From Lachnospiraceae bacterium (GTDB lineage: Bacteria > Bacillota > Clostridia > Lachnospirales > Lachnospiraceae), in the NCBI GenBank assembly GCA_017479285.1, contig JAFVCL010000016.1, positions 61,241 through 125,240 of the forward strand: a DNA stretch of 64,000 bases, written 5' to 3'. The notes beneath the pieces were generated by a model. The model saw nothing but the letters and a program-made list of their open reading frames with translations, had not been told where the DNA came from and did no database searches. Of this stretch, positions 54,824 through 63,990 are shown one piece after another (position 1 is the stretch's first letter; the number at the start of each line of letters is the position of its first letter). Both the position numbers and the translations under genes were made by a program.

Positions 54824-56428
54824 ATGTACAGAGTAATGACGGAAGAGGAGATGCTTGAAGGCTTTGAGGCTGCGATAGCCGATGAACAGTTTTATGTCTG
54901 TTACCAGCCGCAGATAAACCATATGTCCGGAAGAATAGTTGGGGCGGAGGCACTTATACGCTGGAAAAGCCCTGAATTCGGTGTTCAGTTTCCCGGAGAT
55001 TTTATTCCCGTTCTTGAACGGAACAATCTTATCTACAGAGCCGATCTTTTTGTTTTTGAGGCAGTCTGCAGGATGATTAGGAAATGCCTTGATGAAGGTA
55101 TTTCGATAGTTCCGATTTCGGTCAATATGTCGAGATATGATATTATCGACCATGATTATGTGGGGGACATAGAGAAGATAAGAAAGAAATACAATGTCCC
55201 GATAAAGCTTTTACGGATAGAGATCACCGAGTCTACTGCCATCGGCGGAAGCTCCCTTATGATGTCGATCCTCGACAGGCTTCATGTCTGCGGGTATATG
55301 GTCGAGATGGACGACTTCGGCAGCGGTTATTCCTCCCTTAATATCTTAAAGGATCTTGATGTTGATGTGATAAAGCTGGATATGAGCTTTTTAAGCGAAA
55401 ATGTCGGAGGCCGCGGAGGTGTTATAATAAGCTCGATGGTGCAGATGACGAAATGGCTTAACACCCCCGTTATCGCGGAGGGTGTCGAGACAGTCGAGCA
55501 GGCTGACTATATGCAGAGCCTGGGATGCAATTATATCCAGGGGTATCTCTATTCAAAGCCCGTTCCGGAGGAGGAATTCCTTAAGCTGATGCAGAAAATG
55601 GATCAGGAGCCCATCAAGCCCGCGATAAGTATCGCAAAGGGTATGGGTGCCGGAAGCTTTTGGGATCCGGATTCTTTTGAGACTCTTATCTTTAATGATT
55701 TTGTCGGTGCTGCAGCGATCTTTTCCTATGAGGACGGCAAGGTTGAGATATTAAGGGTAAACAAAAAGTATCTCGAGGAGGTCGGAATGAATCTGACCGA
55801 GCAGGAGGTACTCAATTCAAATCCATGGGATAACCACAGCGAAAACAGCCGTAAGATATATGAGGACACCATGCTCCGCGCCATAGAGAGCGGAGAAGAG
55901 GAGAGCTGTGAGCACTGGAGACATATACATTCAAGATGCTGCGGGGATGATCATATCTGTGTTCGCGCCCACATACGAATGATAGGAAACGCGGGAAAGC
56001 AGTATATAATGTATGCCCGTATCCGCAATATTACAAAAGAAAAGAGGCTGTTCAACGCAGTCGTTGACAGCGAGAAACGCTTCCGCTACGCAAGCGAGCA
56101 GGCTAATGTTTACGCGTGGGAGTACGATATCGCAAAGAGGGAGATGCACCCCTGCTTCAGATGCATGCGTGACCTTGGTCTTCCGATGCTGGTTAAGAAT
56201 TATCCCGAGCCTGCGATAGAAATGGGAATATTCCCGCCGGATTATGCGGATATGTACCGCGACTGGCACAGGCAGCTTGAGCAGGGCGTCGAAAAGCTTG
56301 AGGCGGTTATTCCTCTTACCGTGGGGCGGGTTCCTTTTATAGTACGCTACACCACCGAGTTTGACGAGAACGGAAAGCCGTATAAGGCTTATGGCTCGGC
56401 TACGCTCGTGGTGGATAATCCGGTATAA
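54824..56428 (+). CDS. EAL-domain c-di-GMP phosphodiesterase with C-terminal PAS domains
   Basis: 534 residues from the ATG at 54824 (AGAGGA seven bases before). The EAL domain comes first (about 15-260), without a GGDEF domain, and has all catalytic marks: AEALIRW near residue 41, VNMSRYD, RIEITES, MDDFGSGYSSLN, VIKLDMS, IAEGVET, YIQGYLYSKPVP. It should hydrolyse c-di-GMP. Two PAS-like regions follow (about 290-410 and 425-530; 'AAAIFSYEDGKVEILRVNKKYLEEVG', 'FRYASEQANVYAWEYDI'), an unusual order since sensor domains normally precede EAL. No transmembrane segment. Stands alone between two terminator-like hairpins. With the 19730 protein it suggests active c-di-GMP signalling. Confidence 0.88.
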   Translation: MYRVMTEEEMLEGFEAAIADEQFYVCYQPQINHMSGRIVGAEALIRWKSPEFGVQFPGDFIPVLERNNLIYRADLFVFEAVCRMIRKCLDEGISIVPISVNMSRYDIIDHDYVGDIEKIRKKYNVPIKLLRIEITESTAIGGSSLMMSILDRLHVCGYMVEMDDFGSGYSSLNILKDLDVDVIKLDMSFLSENVGGRGGVIISSMVQMTKWLNTPVIAEGVETVEQADYMQSLGCNYIQGYLYSKPVPEEEFLKLMQKMDQEPIKPAISIAKGMGAGSFWDPDSFETLIFNDFVGAAAIFSYEDGKVEILRVNKKYLEEVGMNLTEQEVLNSNPWDNHSENSRKIYEDTMLRAIESGEEESCEHWRHIHSRCCGDDHICVRAHIRMIGNAGKQYIMYARIRNITKEKRLFNAVVDSEKRFRYASEQANVYAWEYDIAKREMHPCFRCMRDLGLPMLVKNYPEPAIEMGIFPPDYADMYRDWHRQLEQGVEKLEAVIPLTVGRVPFIVRYTTEFDENGKPYKAYGSATLVVDNPV

Positions 56429-56582
56429 CCGGTCCTGGTTCTGTGATGATCCCGAAAAAACGGGACGCGAATCTGGAGATAAACCCCGAGATAAACTCGG
56501 AGAAATAAGCGGAAAGCAAACATAAAACGATAGGATATTTTCGCAAATCAAATAAATAATATCGAAAAACAATAAAAATATA

Positions 56583-56662
56583 TTGACAAGCTGTTTAACA
56601 GGTGGTAATGTATCAGTGTCGGCAGGACGCATATTTATAATGCAGCCGATATACATTACCAC
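56583..56662 (+). promoter_or_regulatory. Promoter and paired inverted-repeat operator of the DUF2975 operon
   Basis: TTGACA (56583-56588), 17-base spacer, TAATGT (56606-56611). The -10 lies within GTGGTAATGTAT (56602-56613), which is repeated inverted as ATACATTACCAC at 56651-56662, centre distance 49 bp. A DNA-looping or cooperative regulator is a natural reading; since the start of transcription would fall between the arms, an RNA hairpin from this promoter is unlikely. For transcripts from upstream the same repeat plus TTTTATTTT could terminate. The region 56429-56735 has no other gene. Confidence 0.55.
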
Positions 56663-56735
56663 TTTTATTTTATTTAAAAGCGTGCCTGGCCGGCTGTCGT
56701 AAAGGACAGGGGCTGCACAGCGGAAAGAGGAGAAA

Positions 56736-57215
56736 ATGAAACACGATATTTTTTCTAAATGCATAAAAATAGTGATCGTCGGCACTACACTGATAGGTCT
56801 TGTGTGCTGCATCTATCTTATACCCGAGCTTGTAAGGGTTTTTAAGATGTGGTATCCGGAGTTTTCCTACTGGACGCTTCCATGGGTCATACTGCTTTAC
56901 GCCTGCGCACTTCCCTGCTTTGCGGCGATGGTGATTGCATGGAAGATAGCAGGCAATATCGGAAAGGATAAAAGCTTCACAATGGAAAATTCAAAGCTCT
57001 TTAAAATCTTTTCAATGCTTGCGCTTGTGGACTCTGCAGTGTTTGGTCTGGGAAGCATTGTGTACACATTGATGGGAATGAATCATCCGGGACTGCTTCT
57101 CATAGATTTTCTCATTGTATTTGCGGGAATGGCAGTATTCGTGTGTACGGCGGCGTTATCGTACCTTGTCGGGAAGGCTGCGACTTTGCAGGAGGACAAT
57201 GACCTTACGATATAA
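56736..57215 (+). CDS. DUF2975 family membrane protein
   Basis: 159 residues with four transmembrane helices: near 12-30, 45-65, 85-107 and 118-140. 'AWKIAGNIGKDKSFTMENSKLFKIFSMLAL' matches DUF2975. These proteins are nearly always paired with a small YozG/XRE-type regulator, which follows here. Function unknown; the pair behaves like a membrane protein with its own DNA-binding regulator. Confidence 0.5.
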   Translation: MKHDIFSKCIKIVIVGTTLIGLVCCIYLIPELVRVFKMWYPEFSYWTLPWVILLYACALPCFAAMVIAWKIAGNIGKDKSFTMENSKLFKIFSMLALVDSAVFGLGSIVYTLMGMNHPGLLLIDFLIVFAGMAVFVCTAALSYLVGKAATLQEDNDLTI

Positions 57216-57270
57216 TTCGGAAGGCGTAACGGAACAGATCAAAAAAGGCTGAAAGCAGACGGTGATAAAT

Positions 57271-57486
57271 ATGAAGATAATTGTAAATGTGGATGTTATG
57301 ATGGCAAAGCGCAAAATTTCCTCAAACGAACTTGCGGAGAAAATCGGCATTACGCCCGCAAACCTTTCCGTGCTTAAGACCGGAAAGGCAAAGGCGATAA
57401 GGTTTTCGACCCTGATGGCTCTATGTCATGAGCTTAAGTGCCAGCCGGGAGATATACTGGAATTTGAGGATGATGAGGAGAACTGA
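57271..57486 (+). CDS. YozG-like XRE helix-turn-helix regulator
   Basis: 71 residues; ATG at 57271. Helix-turn-helix 'KISSNELAEKIGITPANLSVLKTGKAKAIRFSTLMALCHELKC' (in parts: SSNELAEKIGITPANLSVLK) and a final 'QPGDILEFEDDEEN' are the family's pattern. It likely binds the GTGGTAATGTAT repeats upstream of the operon, but that is inference. Its stop is one base before the next start. Confidence 0.4.
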   Translation: MKIIVNVDVMMAKRKISSNELAEKIGITPANLSVLKTGKAKAIRFSTLMALCHELKCQPGDILEFEDDEEN

Positions 57487-57487
57487 C

Positions 57488-58765
57488 ATGGAAAACAATA
57501 ATATGAACATCGTACAACCGGTAGATGTGCCGGAAAATGTACCGGCAGGTTTTCAAACAGGGATAGTGGAAAAAATCATAAGTGTTCTTATCTGGCCTGT
57601 ATGCTTTCTTTATTCATCAATGTTTTTCGAGGATGATAAAACCTGGAATATAATGTTTGGCGTATTTGTTCTTTTGTTTATCGCAATGGGAGAGGCGATA
57701 TACTGGAACAGAAAGCGCACTCCGGAGAGCTGGGCTATGCTTATCATGACGATAGCGGGGGGAGTGGGAACCTGCTTTTCGTTGAGCAATGTATGGGAGA
57801 GCTGGATGGTCGCATTCTTTACACACCTTTTCGCTGTGTATTGGATACTCTGCCGTTCCGGAAGACTGGCGGAGGGAAAGACATCTCATATGCTGGTCTG
57901 GGACGGCATAACGGGCTTTTGCGTAATGCCCTTTAAGAACTGGCCGCTTGATGTCAGAACAATAATCTCGATTTTTAAATTCAAGGGTGACAGCAAAAAG
58001 AAAAAGACCGTTCCCATAGTCATTTTGGCGGCAACGGTCGGAATAATCCTTTTCTTTATCGCTATGGCATACTTGAGAAGCGCCGATGATACATTCGATA
58101 ACATTATGTACAGGATCGGTGATTTCCTGAAGATTGATATTGATATCGAGCTTATACCGAAGCTCTTTATGACGGCGTATTTTTCCTGCTATCTTTACGG
58201 GCTTATCGGCGGATGCTACAGGGAGACCGAGCCCCAGGTTCAGCATCGCGGAGATAATGTAAAGTGGTTTGTCGGAAAGCTTCGCAGGGTTCCGGGACTT
58301 GTATGGGTGATCTTTGTTGGACTCTTCTCGGTATTTTACATTATGTTCTTTGCAATCCAGGGAAGCTATGTGTTTAACGCTTTTATTATGAAGCTTCCGG
58401 CTGAATTTACTTATTCGGAGTATGCCCGCAGAGGCTTTGGCGAGATGTGCGGGGTAATGGCTGTAAACTTTATCCTGATCTGGCTCTCAACGAGAACATC
58501 GGAAACAAAGCAGATTGCGGTAAAGGTTTCCTGCATTATACTTAACATTGAGAGTATGCTCTTTGGACTGATCGGTCTTCTCAAGGTGCTGATGTACATA
58601 AACGCGTACGGATTTACTCCCCTCAGACTTCAGTCTTTCTTGGCTTCGGGGGTTATGCTTCTCGGATGTATATGCGCCATGGTAAGCATGATCGCAAAAA
58701 AGAAGACGATACATATCTGGTTCTTTGCCGGAGCAGCGAGCATTGCGGTACTGTGTCTTGTGTGA
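57488..58765 (+). CDS. DUF4153-type polytopic membrane protein
   Basis: 425 residues with about ten transmembrane helices. The ATG at 57488 begins one base after the regulator's stop. A hydrophilic 25-residue start is followed by 'IISVLIWPVCFLYSSMFFEDDKTWNIMFG'-type helices and loop motifs 'YSEYARRGFGEMCGVMAVNFILI', which fit DUF4153/DUF4173 proteins. It belongs to the DUF2975-HTH operon. Function unknown. Confidence 0.5.
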   Translation: MENNNMNIVQPVDVPENVPAGFQTGIVEKIISVLIWPVCFLYSSMFFEDDKTWNIMFGVFVLLFIAMGEAIYWNRKRTPESWAMLIMTIAGGVGTCFSLSNVWESWMVAFFTHLFAVYWILCRSGRLAEGKTSHMLVWDGITGFCVMPFKNWPLDVRTIISIFKFKGDSKKKKTVPIVILAATVGIILFFIAMAYLRSADDTFDNIMYRIGDFLKIDIDIELIPKLFMTAYFSCYLYGLIGGCYRETEPQVQHRGDNVKWFVGKLRRVPGLVWVIFVGLFSVFYIMFFAIQGSYVFNAFIMKLPAEFTYSEYARRGFGEMCGVMAVNFILIWLSTRTSETKQIAVKVSCIILNIESMLFGLIGLLKVLMYINAYGFTPLRLQSFLASGVMLLGCICAMVSMIAKKKTIHIWFFAGAASIAVLCLV

Positions 58766-58862
58766 TACAGCCTGTCCGGAAGTACATAAGGTTTCTCAGC
58801 TTTAAAACGGACAAAATACCTGTATATATAAACTTGTAATATCATCGGGATTTGAGTAAAAT

Positions 58863-58895
58863 AGGGGTTGGATATGTTTATATCCGCCCCTGTTT
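58863..58895 (+). terminator. Terminator-like hairpin before coaX
   Basis: AGGGG-TT-GGATAT (58863-58875) pairs with ATATCC-G-CCCCT (58880-58891) around GTTT; a T-containing tract follows. It lies 100 bases after the DUF4153 stop. Confidence 0.55.
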
Positions 58896-58969
58896 ACTTT
58901 TATGCATGAGGTGTTTTGCGGAAGGTTTCCCGAATTCATTTAAAAATACAAATAAACGGAAGAATTAAT

Positions 58970-59758
58970 ATGATCCTTACAGTAGATGTCGGAAATACAA
59001 ATATTGTGATAGGCTGTGCGGAGCCGGAGACAAACAGGATCGTCTTTGAGGAGAGGCTTTACACGGACAGGCATAAGTCAAACACGGAATATGCCATGGC
59101 TGCCAAGCAGGTGCTTGAGCTGTACGGTATCGCACCGGGAGAGCTTGAGGGGGGAATAATATCCTCCTCCGTTCCGCCTCTTACAAAGCCCATCCGGGAG
59201 GGACTTGAAAGGCTCCTTGGAAAGAAACTCATAGAGGTCGGGCCGGGAATAAAAACCGGAGTCGATATAAAGCTCGATGATCCGACACAGCTTGGAGCGG
59301 ATCTTCTTGTCGGAGCGGTTGCCGGGATTTCCCAGTACGGAGCACCGCTGATACTTATTGATATGGGGACTGCCACGACAATCTCGGTTATAAATGACGA
59401 GAAGCGCTTCATGGGCGGAATGATAATCCCGGGCATCGAGGTCTCTCTCGAAGGGCTTGCGAGACGCGCCGCATACCTTCCCGAGGTAGCCGTTAAAAAG
59501 CCAAATAAGCTTATCTCCGGAAATACCGTGGGAGCCATGCAGAGCGGAAGCATTTACGGACACGCTTCCTGCATTGACGGAATGATCGGGCGTATCTGGG
59601 ATGAGCTCGGTTATAAAACCGCTGTTGTTGCGACTGGAGGACTTGCGGGCGATGTGATACCCTCCTGCAAAACACAGATAAAGATAGATGATCAGCTTCT
59701 TTTGAAGGGACTAACGATCCTCTATGGGAAGAATGTAAGAATGGAAAAGAAGAAGTAA
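58970..59758 (+). CDS. coaX: Type III pantothenate kinase
   Basis: 262 residues of usual length; the ATG at 58970 gives the family start MILTVDVGNTNIVIG, the ATP-binding motif. Other motifs: 'GPGIKTGVDIKLDDPTQLGADLLVGAVAG' (in parts: GIKTG, DDPTQLGADLL), 'ILIDMGTATTISVIN', 'GGMIIPGIEVSLEGL', 'VVATGGLAGDVI'. It makes 4'-phosphopantothenate, the first step towards CoA, needs a monovalent cation and is not inhibited by CoA. Confidence 0.6.
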   Translation: MILTVDVGNTNIVIGCAEPETNRIVFEERLYTDRHKSNTEYAMAAKQVLELYGIAPGELEGGIISSSVPPLTKPIREGLERLLGKKLIEVGPGIKTGVDIKLDDPTQLGADLLVGAVAGISQYGAPLILIDMGTATTISVINDEKRFMGGMIIPGIEVSLEGLARRAAYLPEVAVKKPNKLISGNTVGAMQSGSIYGHASCIDGMIGRIWDELGYKTAVVATGGLAGDVIPSCKTQIKIDDQLLLKGLTILYGKNVRMEKKK

Positions 59759-59825
59759 GTCTTATAACACAGGAACGGTAATAAAGGAATAAAGCACACA
59801 AAACAGGAACATGGAAGGAGAGAAC

Positions 59826-61460
59826 ATGAAGATTTTTTTGAAAAAAGCTGCAGCCGCGTTGATGGCAGCGGCGTTGGTGCTTGCAGGGGTATCTTTCGGG
59901 GGCACTGACGCAAATGCGGAAGAAACAGGTACTCTGAACATCAAGTACCATACAAAGGACGAGATCAAGGCATTTGTAGATGCGCATCCGGTAAATTTCT
60001 TAAAGGCAGAGTATAAGACACAGCCCGGGGGAACAAATCCGGGAGAATTGACCGATGCGGTTAAGCAGGATGCGTTGAATGCAATCAATACCGTAAGGTA
60101 TATCGCAGGTCTGTCGTATAATATAACAATTGATGCCGACCAGGACAAAATGGCACAGTCGGCGGCGTATGTTAACAATACAAACGGTAGTATGACTCAC
60201 AGTCCCACAAGACCTTCAGGCTGGGGAAGTGAGTATGACACGGTTTACGATCTCGGATATAAAGGAGCGTCGTCTTCTAATATAGCCGCGGGATACTATA
60301 GTCTTGCTTCCGCTGTAATAAACGGATGGATGCATGACGGTGATTCATCTAACATTGACAGAGTGGGACACAGAAGATGGGTCATCAACCCCTATATGGA
60401 GACAACAGGGTTTGGGCAGGTTGGAAGTCATACGGCTATGTTTGCTTTTGGGTATGGTGAAGAATATTGGGATGCATATTATAATGCATATAGTACTCCG
60501 GAGGAACTTGAGAGTAAGGGGAAAAGCCTGGGAAGCGTTTCTGTATGGCCTGCACCGAATATGCCTATCAGTTATTTCAACAATCGTGAGCCTTGGTCTT
60601 ACAGTACCGGTATGAATGAGGAGGGGGATGTAAAGGTTGTTCTTAAGAAGAACTCTACCGGACAGACATGGAGTTTCAGCAAATCAAGCGCAGACGGATA
60701 TTTTAATGTTAATAATGTTAATTATGGTATTATGGGCTGCGTAATTTTCAGACCGGATAACATCACATATTCGGCAGGTGATGTGTTCACCGTAAATATA
60801 ACCGGACTTGCAGGCGGAGATGTAAGCTATACTGTTGAGTTCTTTGACCTTGCTTCCACTGTTGCGACCACGCCGGACAGTGATTTTGACCCTACCGCGG
60901 GAAACTATATGGGATGGTATGTGAAAGACGGAAAGAGCTTCTGGTATGAGGGCGGAGTGCGTCAGGGAGATTCTGCGGACGGTAAAAATTTCGCTTATGA
61001 CGGAAGCGTAAGAGGCAGAGAGATTTATGACCCTGCTTCTGACGCCTGGTACTGGCTTGATGTTATATACGGAGGAGCAAAGGCTTCAAATAAGGAAGTA
61101 TTCATGCCGTATGTCTTCAGTAACGAAAAGGAGATATTGGGTAATGATGCGAAAATAGAAGAATATGCGTCAAGTTCCAACAGGACAAGTCCCGAGGTTG
61201 TTGATATGTCCGCGCAGGTAGCTCAGGCAATAAGAAATAACGGTAAAGACGGCGGCGGAAAATGGGTAAGATACGATAGCAGCGGAAGGATGATAAAGGG
61301 CTGGTACACCGTACAGGGCACAGATGCAGCTTTGTATCCGGATCAGGCAGGCAATACTTATTATTATGATCAGCAGACCGGACTTATGGCAAAGGGACAT
61401 CTTACCATCGACGGTATAAACCATTACTTTAACGAAATAACCGGCGCTATGCAGTATTAG
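59826..61460 (+). CDS. Secreted CAP-domain protein with shared C-terminal module
   Basis: 544 residues; the ATG at 59826 has GGAGAG before it. Signal peptide 1-32 (AAALMAAALVLAGVSFGGTDANA). Residues about 70-215 form a CAP/SCP domain: 'NAINTVRYIAGLSYNITIDADQ', 'AAYVNNTNGSMTHSP', 'GWMHDGDSSNIDRVGHRRWVINP' (the His and Glu/Asp-type cleft). Residues about 365-544 are the Trp/Tyr/Gly module shared with the protein at 9014: SFWYEGGVRQGDS, SVRGREIYDP, WYWLDVIYGGAKASNKEVFMPYVF, GGKWVRYDSSGRMIKGW, NTYYYDQQTGLMAKG. It is probably attached to the wall. The next lipoprotein begins 71 bases later. Confidence 0.5.
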   Translation: MKIFLKKAAAALMAAALVLAGVSFGGTDANAEETGTLNIKYHTKDEIKAFVDAHPVNFLKAEYKTQPGGTNPGELTDAVKQDALNAINTVRYIAGLSYNITIDADQDKMAQSAAYVNNTNGSMTHSPTRPSGWGSEYDTVYDLGYKGASSSNIAAGYYSLASAVINGWMHDGDSSNIDRVGHRRWVINPYMETTGFGQVGSHTAMFAFGYGEEYWDAYYNAYSTPEELESKGKSLGSVSVWPAPNMPISYFNNREPWSYSTGMNEEGDVKVVLKKNSTGQTWSFSKSSADGYFNVNNVNYGIMGCVIFRPDNITYSAGDVFTVNITGLAGGDVSYTVEFFDLASTVATTPDSDFDPTAGNYMGWYVKDGKSFWYEGGVRQGDSADGKNFAYDGSVRGREIYDPASDAWYWLDVIYGGAKASNKEVFMPYVFSNEKEILGNDAKIEEYASSSNRTSPEVVDMSAQVAQAIRNNGKDGGGKWVRYDSSGRMIKGWYTVQGTDAALYPDQAGNTYYYDQQTGLMAKGHLTIDGINHYFNEITGAMQY

Positions 61461-61531
61461 TGGCACAAGCTGTGTCATGTGCGGCCGCGTTGAAAAACAC
61501 AAGAGAGAAAAGTTTAAAACAGGAGAGAAAA

Positions 61532-62893
61532 ATGAGAAAAAGAATTACAGGAGTTCTATTGGCAGCTGTTATGGCTGCAAGTCTTACGGCGTGCTCCGGA
61601 CTGCAAACGCCCACCGCAGGTCCGGTAAACGGAGGCGATACGACAGGGGACAATGTAAGTCAGGAAACAGAAGACACGGGAGATGCGGGACAGGAAAGCA
61701 CCGCGGATGCCGGTACGGAAACGACCGATAACACAAATCCCGGAGAGACTGCGGAGGAACAGGATGGAAACGCCTCGGCAGGTGGTGTTTACGATATGCT
61801 CGGAGAGGACTGGTGGAAGGAAGTATATCTTGAATTTATTACCACGGAGCTCCCCGGACTTATAAGCGAGTATGATGATCTGAAAACCTGGACATACGGA
61901 TTTATTTATGTAAATGACGATTATCTGCCGGAACTTGTTGCATGCAGTGGGTATGAAGCTGCCGGAAACATTGTAGTTACGATAATAGACGGGGAAACAC
62001 AGTACTTCCAGACAGGTCGCCTTGGACTGCAGTACGTCCCCTACGGGAATGTATTGTGCAACAGCGACGGAAATATGGGGTATTATCACGATTTTGTCTG
62101 GACGATAGGAGATTCAGGTTTTGAAAATATTGCCGTCGGGTTCCGTGAGGATGAGATGAACGAAAACGGATACACCGGAAATGTAATCTATACATGGGAT
62201 GATAAGTCTGTTTCCGGAGAAGAATATGAGAGTAATCTTGATGCTCTTATCCCCTATTCAAAGGCATTAAGCTTTTGCGCGGGAAGCCTTTATGATGATA
62301 TGATCGCATTCCTTGAGGGCAGCGGACCCAGGGATTATAAAGAGGCTTATCTTGATGCGATGAAGAGGATCAGGGATTATGAGGGAAACACATATCCTGC
62401 TTTTGCACTTATAGAGCAGAATAACGGTGATCCGCTCCTTATGGCTTCGAATGACGACAGCTTTGTATTTGCCTCCTTCAGCGGAGGGATTCTCCAGATA
62501 GGACCGAGCTGGTATTTCCCGACGGAAAGCGATTATACCTATGACATAATCCGCATTTTCTCGGGACTTGGACTGGTAGAGAGCTTTACCGCATACACCG
62601 AGAGCTATAACAATTCTTACTCCTATTATCGGATGATGGATGGCTCGCTTTTGGCAGATTATATTTCCTCGGATCCCATAAGGGATGAGAATGGCGAGCT
62701 TACCTATGATGCGGATGGCGACTACGCTTTCCGGTATTATCGTAACGGCAGGGAGATAGAAAAAGCCGAATATATGGATTTCTTTAAGCAGTACGAGGAG
62801 GAGTTCTTCCAGCAGCTTACCCCTTACTCCTCTGAGGCCACATTCATCGATTATGTCAGCGGAGACGCGATGGAGGATATGTTAAAGAAGTAA
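61532..62893 (+). CDS. Lipoprotein of unknown function
   Basis: 453 residues; the ATG at 61532 follows CAGGAGAG. The longer frame from 61460 reads through the CAP stop and is rejected. Lipobox SLTACSG; then a Thr/Gly/Glu/Asp linker to about residue 85; then a beta-rich domain with 'DWWKEVYLEFITTELPGLISEYDDLKTW' and 'YGFIYVNDDYLPELVACSGYEAAGNIVVTI', like lipoproteins with integrin- or FG-GAP-like repeats. No enzymatic motif seen. Likely co-transcribed with the CAP gene. Confidence 0.4.
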   Translation: MRKRITGVLLAAVMAASLTACSGLQTPTAGPVNGGDTTGDNVSQETEDTGDAGQESTADAGTETTDNTNPGETAEEQDGNASAGGVYDMLGEDWWKEVYLEFITTELPGLISEYDDLKTWTYGFIYVNDDYLPELVACSGYEAAGNIVVTIIDGETQYFQTGRLGLQYVPYGNVLCNSDGNMGYYHDFVWTIGDSGFENIAVGFREDEMNENGYTGNVIYTWDDKSVSGEEYESNLDALIPYSKALSFCAGSLYDDMIAFLEGSGPRDYKEAYLDAMKRIRDYEGNTYPAFALIEQNNGDPLLMASNDDSFVFASFSGGILQIGPSWYFPTESDYTYDIIRIFSGLGLVESFTAYTESYNNSYSYYRMMDGSLLADYISSDPIRDENGELTYDADGDYAFRYYRNGREIEKAEYMDFFKQYEEEFFQQLTPYSSEATFIDYVSGDAMEDMLKK

Positions 62894-62921
62894 TCGGTAA
62901 AATATTTATAAATGGTGAAAA

Positions 62922-62948
62922 AAGAGACGGGATCAATTCCCGTCTCTT
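62922..62948 (-). terminator. Terminator hairpin overlapping the 3' end of the 62933 gene
   Basis: AAGAGACGGG and CCCGTCTCTT make a perfect 10-bp stem with the loop ATCAATT (62932-62938). On the minus strand it is followed by a run of six T. The stop codon of the minus-strand gene (62935-62933) lies in the loop. Confidence 0.8.
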
Positions 62949-63736
62949 ATATATTTCACGAAATCCGCCGCAAGCGGTGTTTCCGGACTGTTTCTTACTA
63001 TGCCGATAACGATGTGTTTTGCGTCTCCGTTTGCGCATACAAAGTTAGAATTGTAAAGACCGCTGTCATCAAGGATAATGCCGACAGCAAGGGGCTGCTC
63101 CATTTTTTCCGGCTCATCAGAATCGGGGAAAGCCTCCTCGTACTCATAATCCTGGTCGCTGCGCGCCTGAGTATATCTTGAAAGCACGGCTCCGTCTATG
63201 TAATAGATGCTGTCAGAGTATTTATCAATCTCCTCATCTGTCAGGTATTCGTTTAGCGGAAGGAAAAAGTTATTGTATGCATAAGTATCAAACCACTCGT
63301 CGGAGCCGCATATCGCATCCACATCGCCTGCAGCTATATAGATCGCGAGGCTCTCACGCCCGGTAAAGCCCTGTGTATCCGAATAAGACGGGCTTGCGCC
63401 TGTTTTGTCACCTCCGGAGGGGTCAGTAAAAAGAAAGTCGGTATTAAAATTGATAGTGTTCTTTTTCGGGTTTATTCCGTGCTCCTCCAGAAATGGGGTA
63501 GTTATGGTAAGCTCTTCGGATGCGCCGGGGGTATTTATGATATCGACCATCGCAATATACAGAGCATCCTTTTTGTTCGTGGCAATCTGGATAATTACCG
63601 TTACAAGAACTATTATTAGGAAAATGCCTCCGATCACCCACCACTTGTAGTAGGTCCAGAAGTATTCGAGTTTTTTCTTAAAGGGCTGGTTTTTAATACT
63701 TTCGCGTTCTTCCCTGAATTCATCCATTAAGGGCAT
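62933..63736 (-). CDS. Single-pass membrane protein of unknown function
   Basis: 267 residues; the ATG at 63736 is chosen because GGAAGGAGATC lies before it. A basic cytosolic start of about 30 residues, one transmembrane helix (YYKWWVIGGIFLIIVLVTVIIQI), then an extracytoplasmic domain with 'DALYIAMVDIINTPGASEEL', 'GRESLAIYIAAGDVDAICGSDEWF', 'PLAVGIILDDSGLYNSNFVCA'. The pattern 'AAGDVDAICGSDEWFD' recalls substrate-binding folds but no family can be named. It converges with the lipoprotein gene. Confidence 0.6.
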   Translation of the reverse strand: MPLMDEFREERESIKNQPFKKKLEYFWTYYKWWVIGGIFLIIVLVTVIIQIATNKKDALYIAMVDIINTPGASEELTITTPFLEEHGINPKKNTINFNTDFLFTDPSGGDKTGASPSYSDTQGFTGRESLAIYIAAGDVDAICGSDEWFDTYAYNNFFLPLNEYLTDEEIDKYSDSIYYIDGAVLSRYTQARSDQDYEYEEAFPDSDEPEKMEQPLAVGIILDDSGLYNSNFVCANGDAKHIVIGIVRNSPETPLAADFVKYIRDGN

Positions 63737-63961
63737 GGCTGATCTCCTTCCTGGTCCCGCATTTTTATCGGGCATAAAACAGTTTAGGTTTTGATACGGT
63801 GAAAGTCAATTAAGATTGTATAAAATTTTTACGAAAAAGCCTGCAGAGTTAGGCAAATTGTTACTGTTCAGACCCCAACTTGACATTCTAACCTAACGAT
63901 AAAAACACATATGGAAATTTGAGAAAACCTAGAAAAATTCTAACTTTTTTGGGTTTTTCTA

Positions 63962-63990
63962 TTGCATTTTATATCGTTACGATATATAAT
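63962..63990 (+). promoter_or_regulatory. Promoter with 17-bp palindrome for a gene beyond the window
   Basis: TTGCAT (63962-63967), 17-base spacer, TATAAT (63985-63990). The spacer and the start of the -10 are covered by the perfect palindrome TATATCGTTACGATATA (63970-63986), typical of repressor operators. The gene it serves lies to the right of the window. The rest of 63777-64000 has no coding sequence. Confidence 0.6.
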
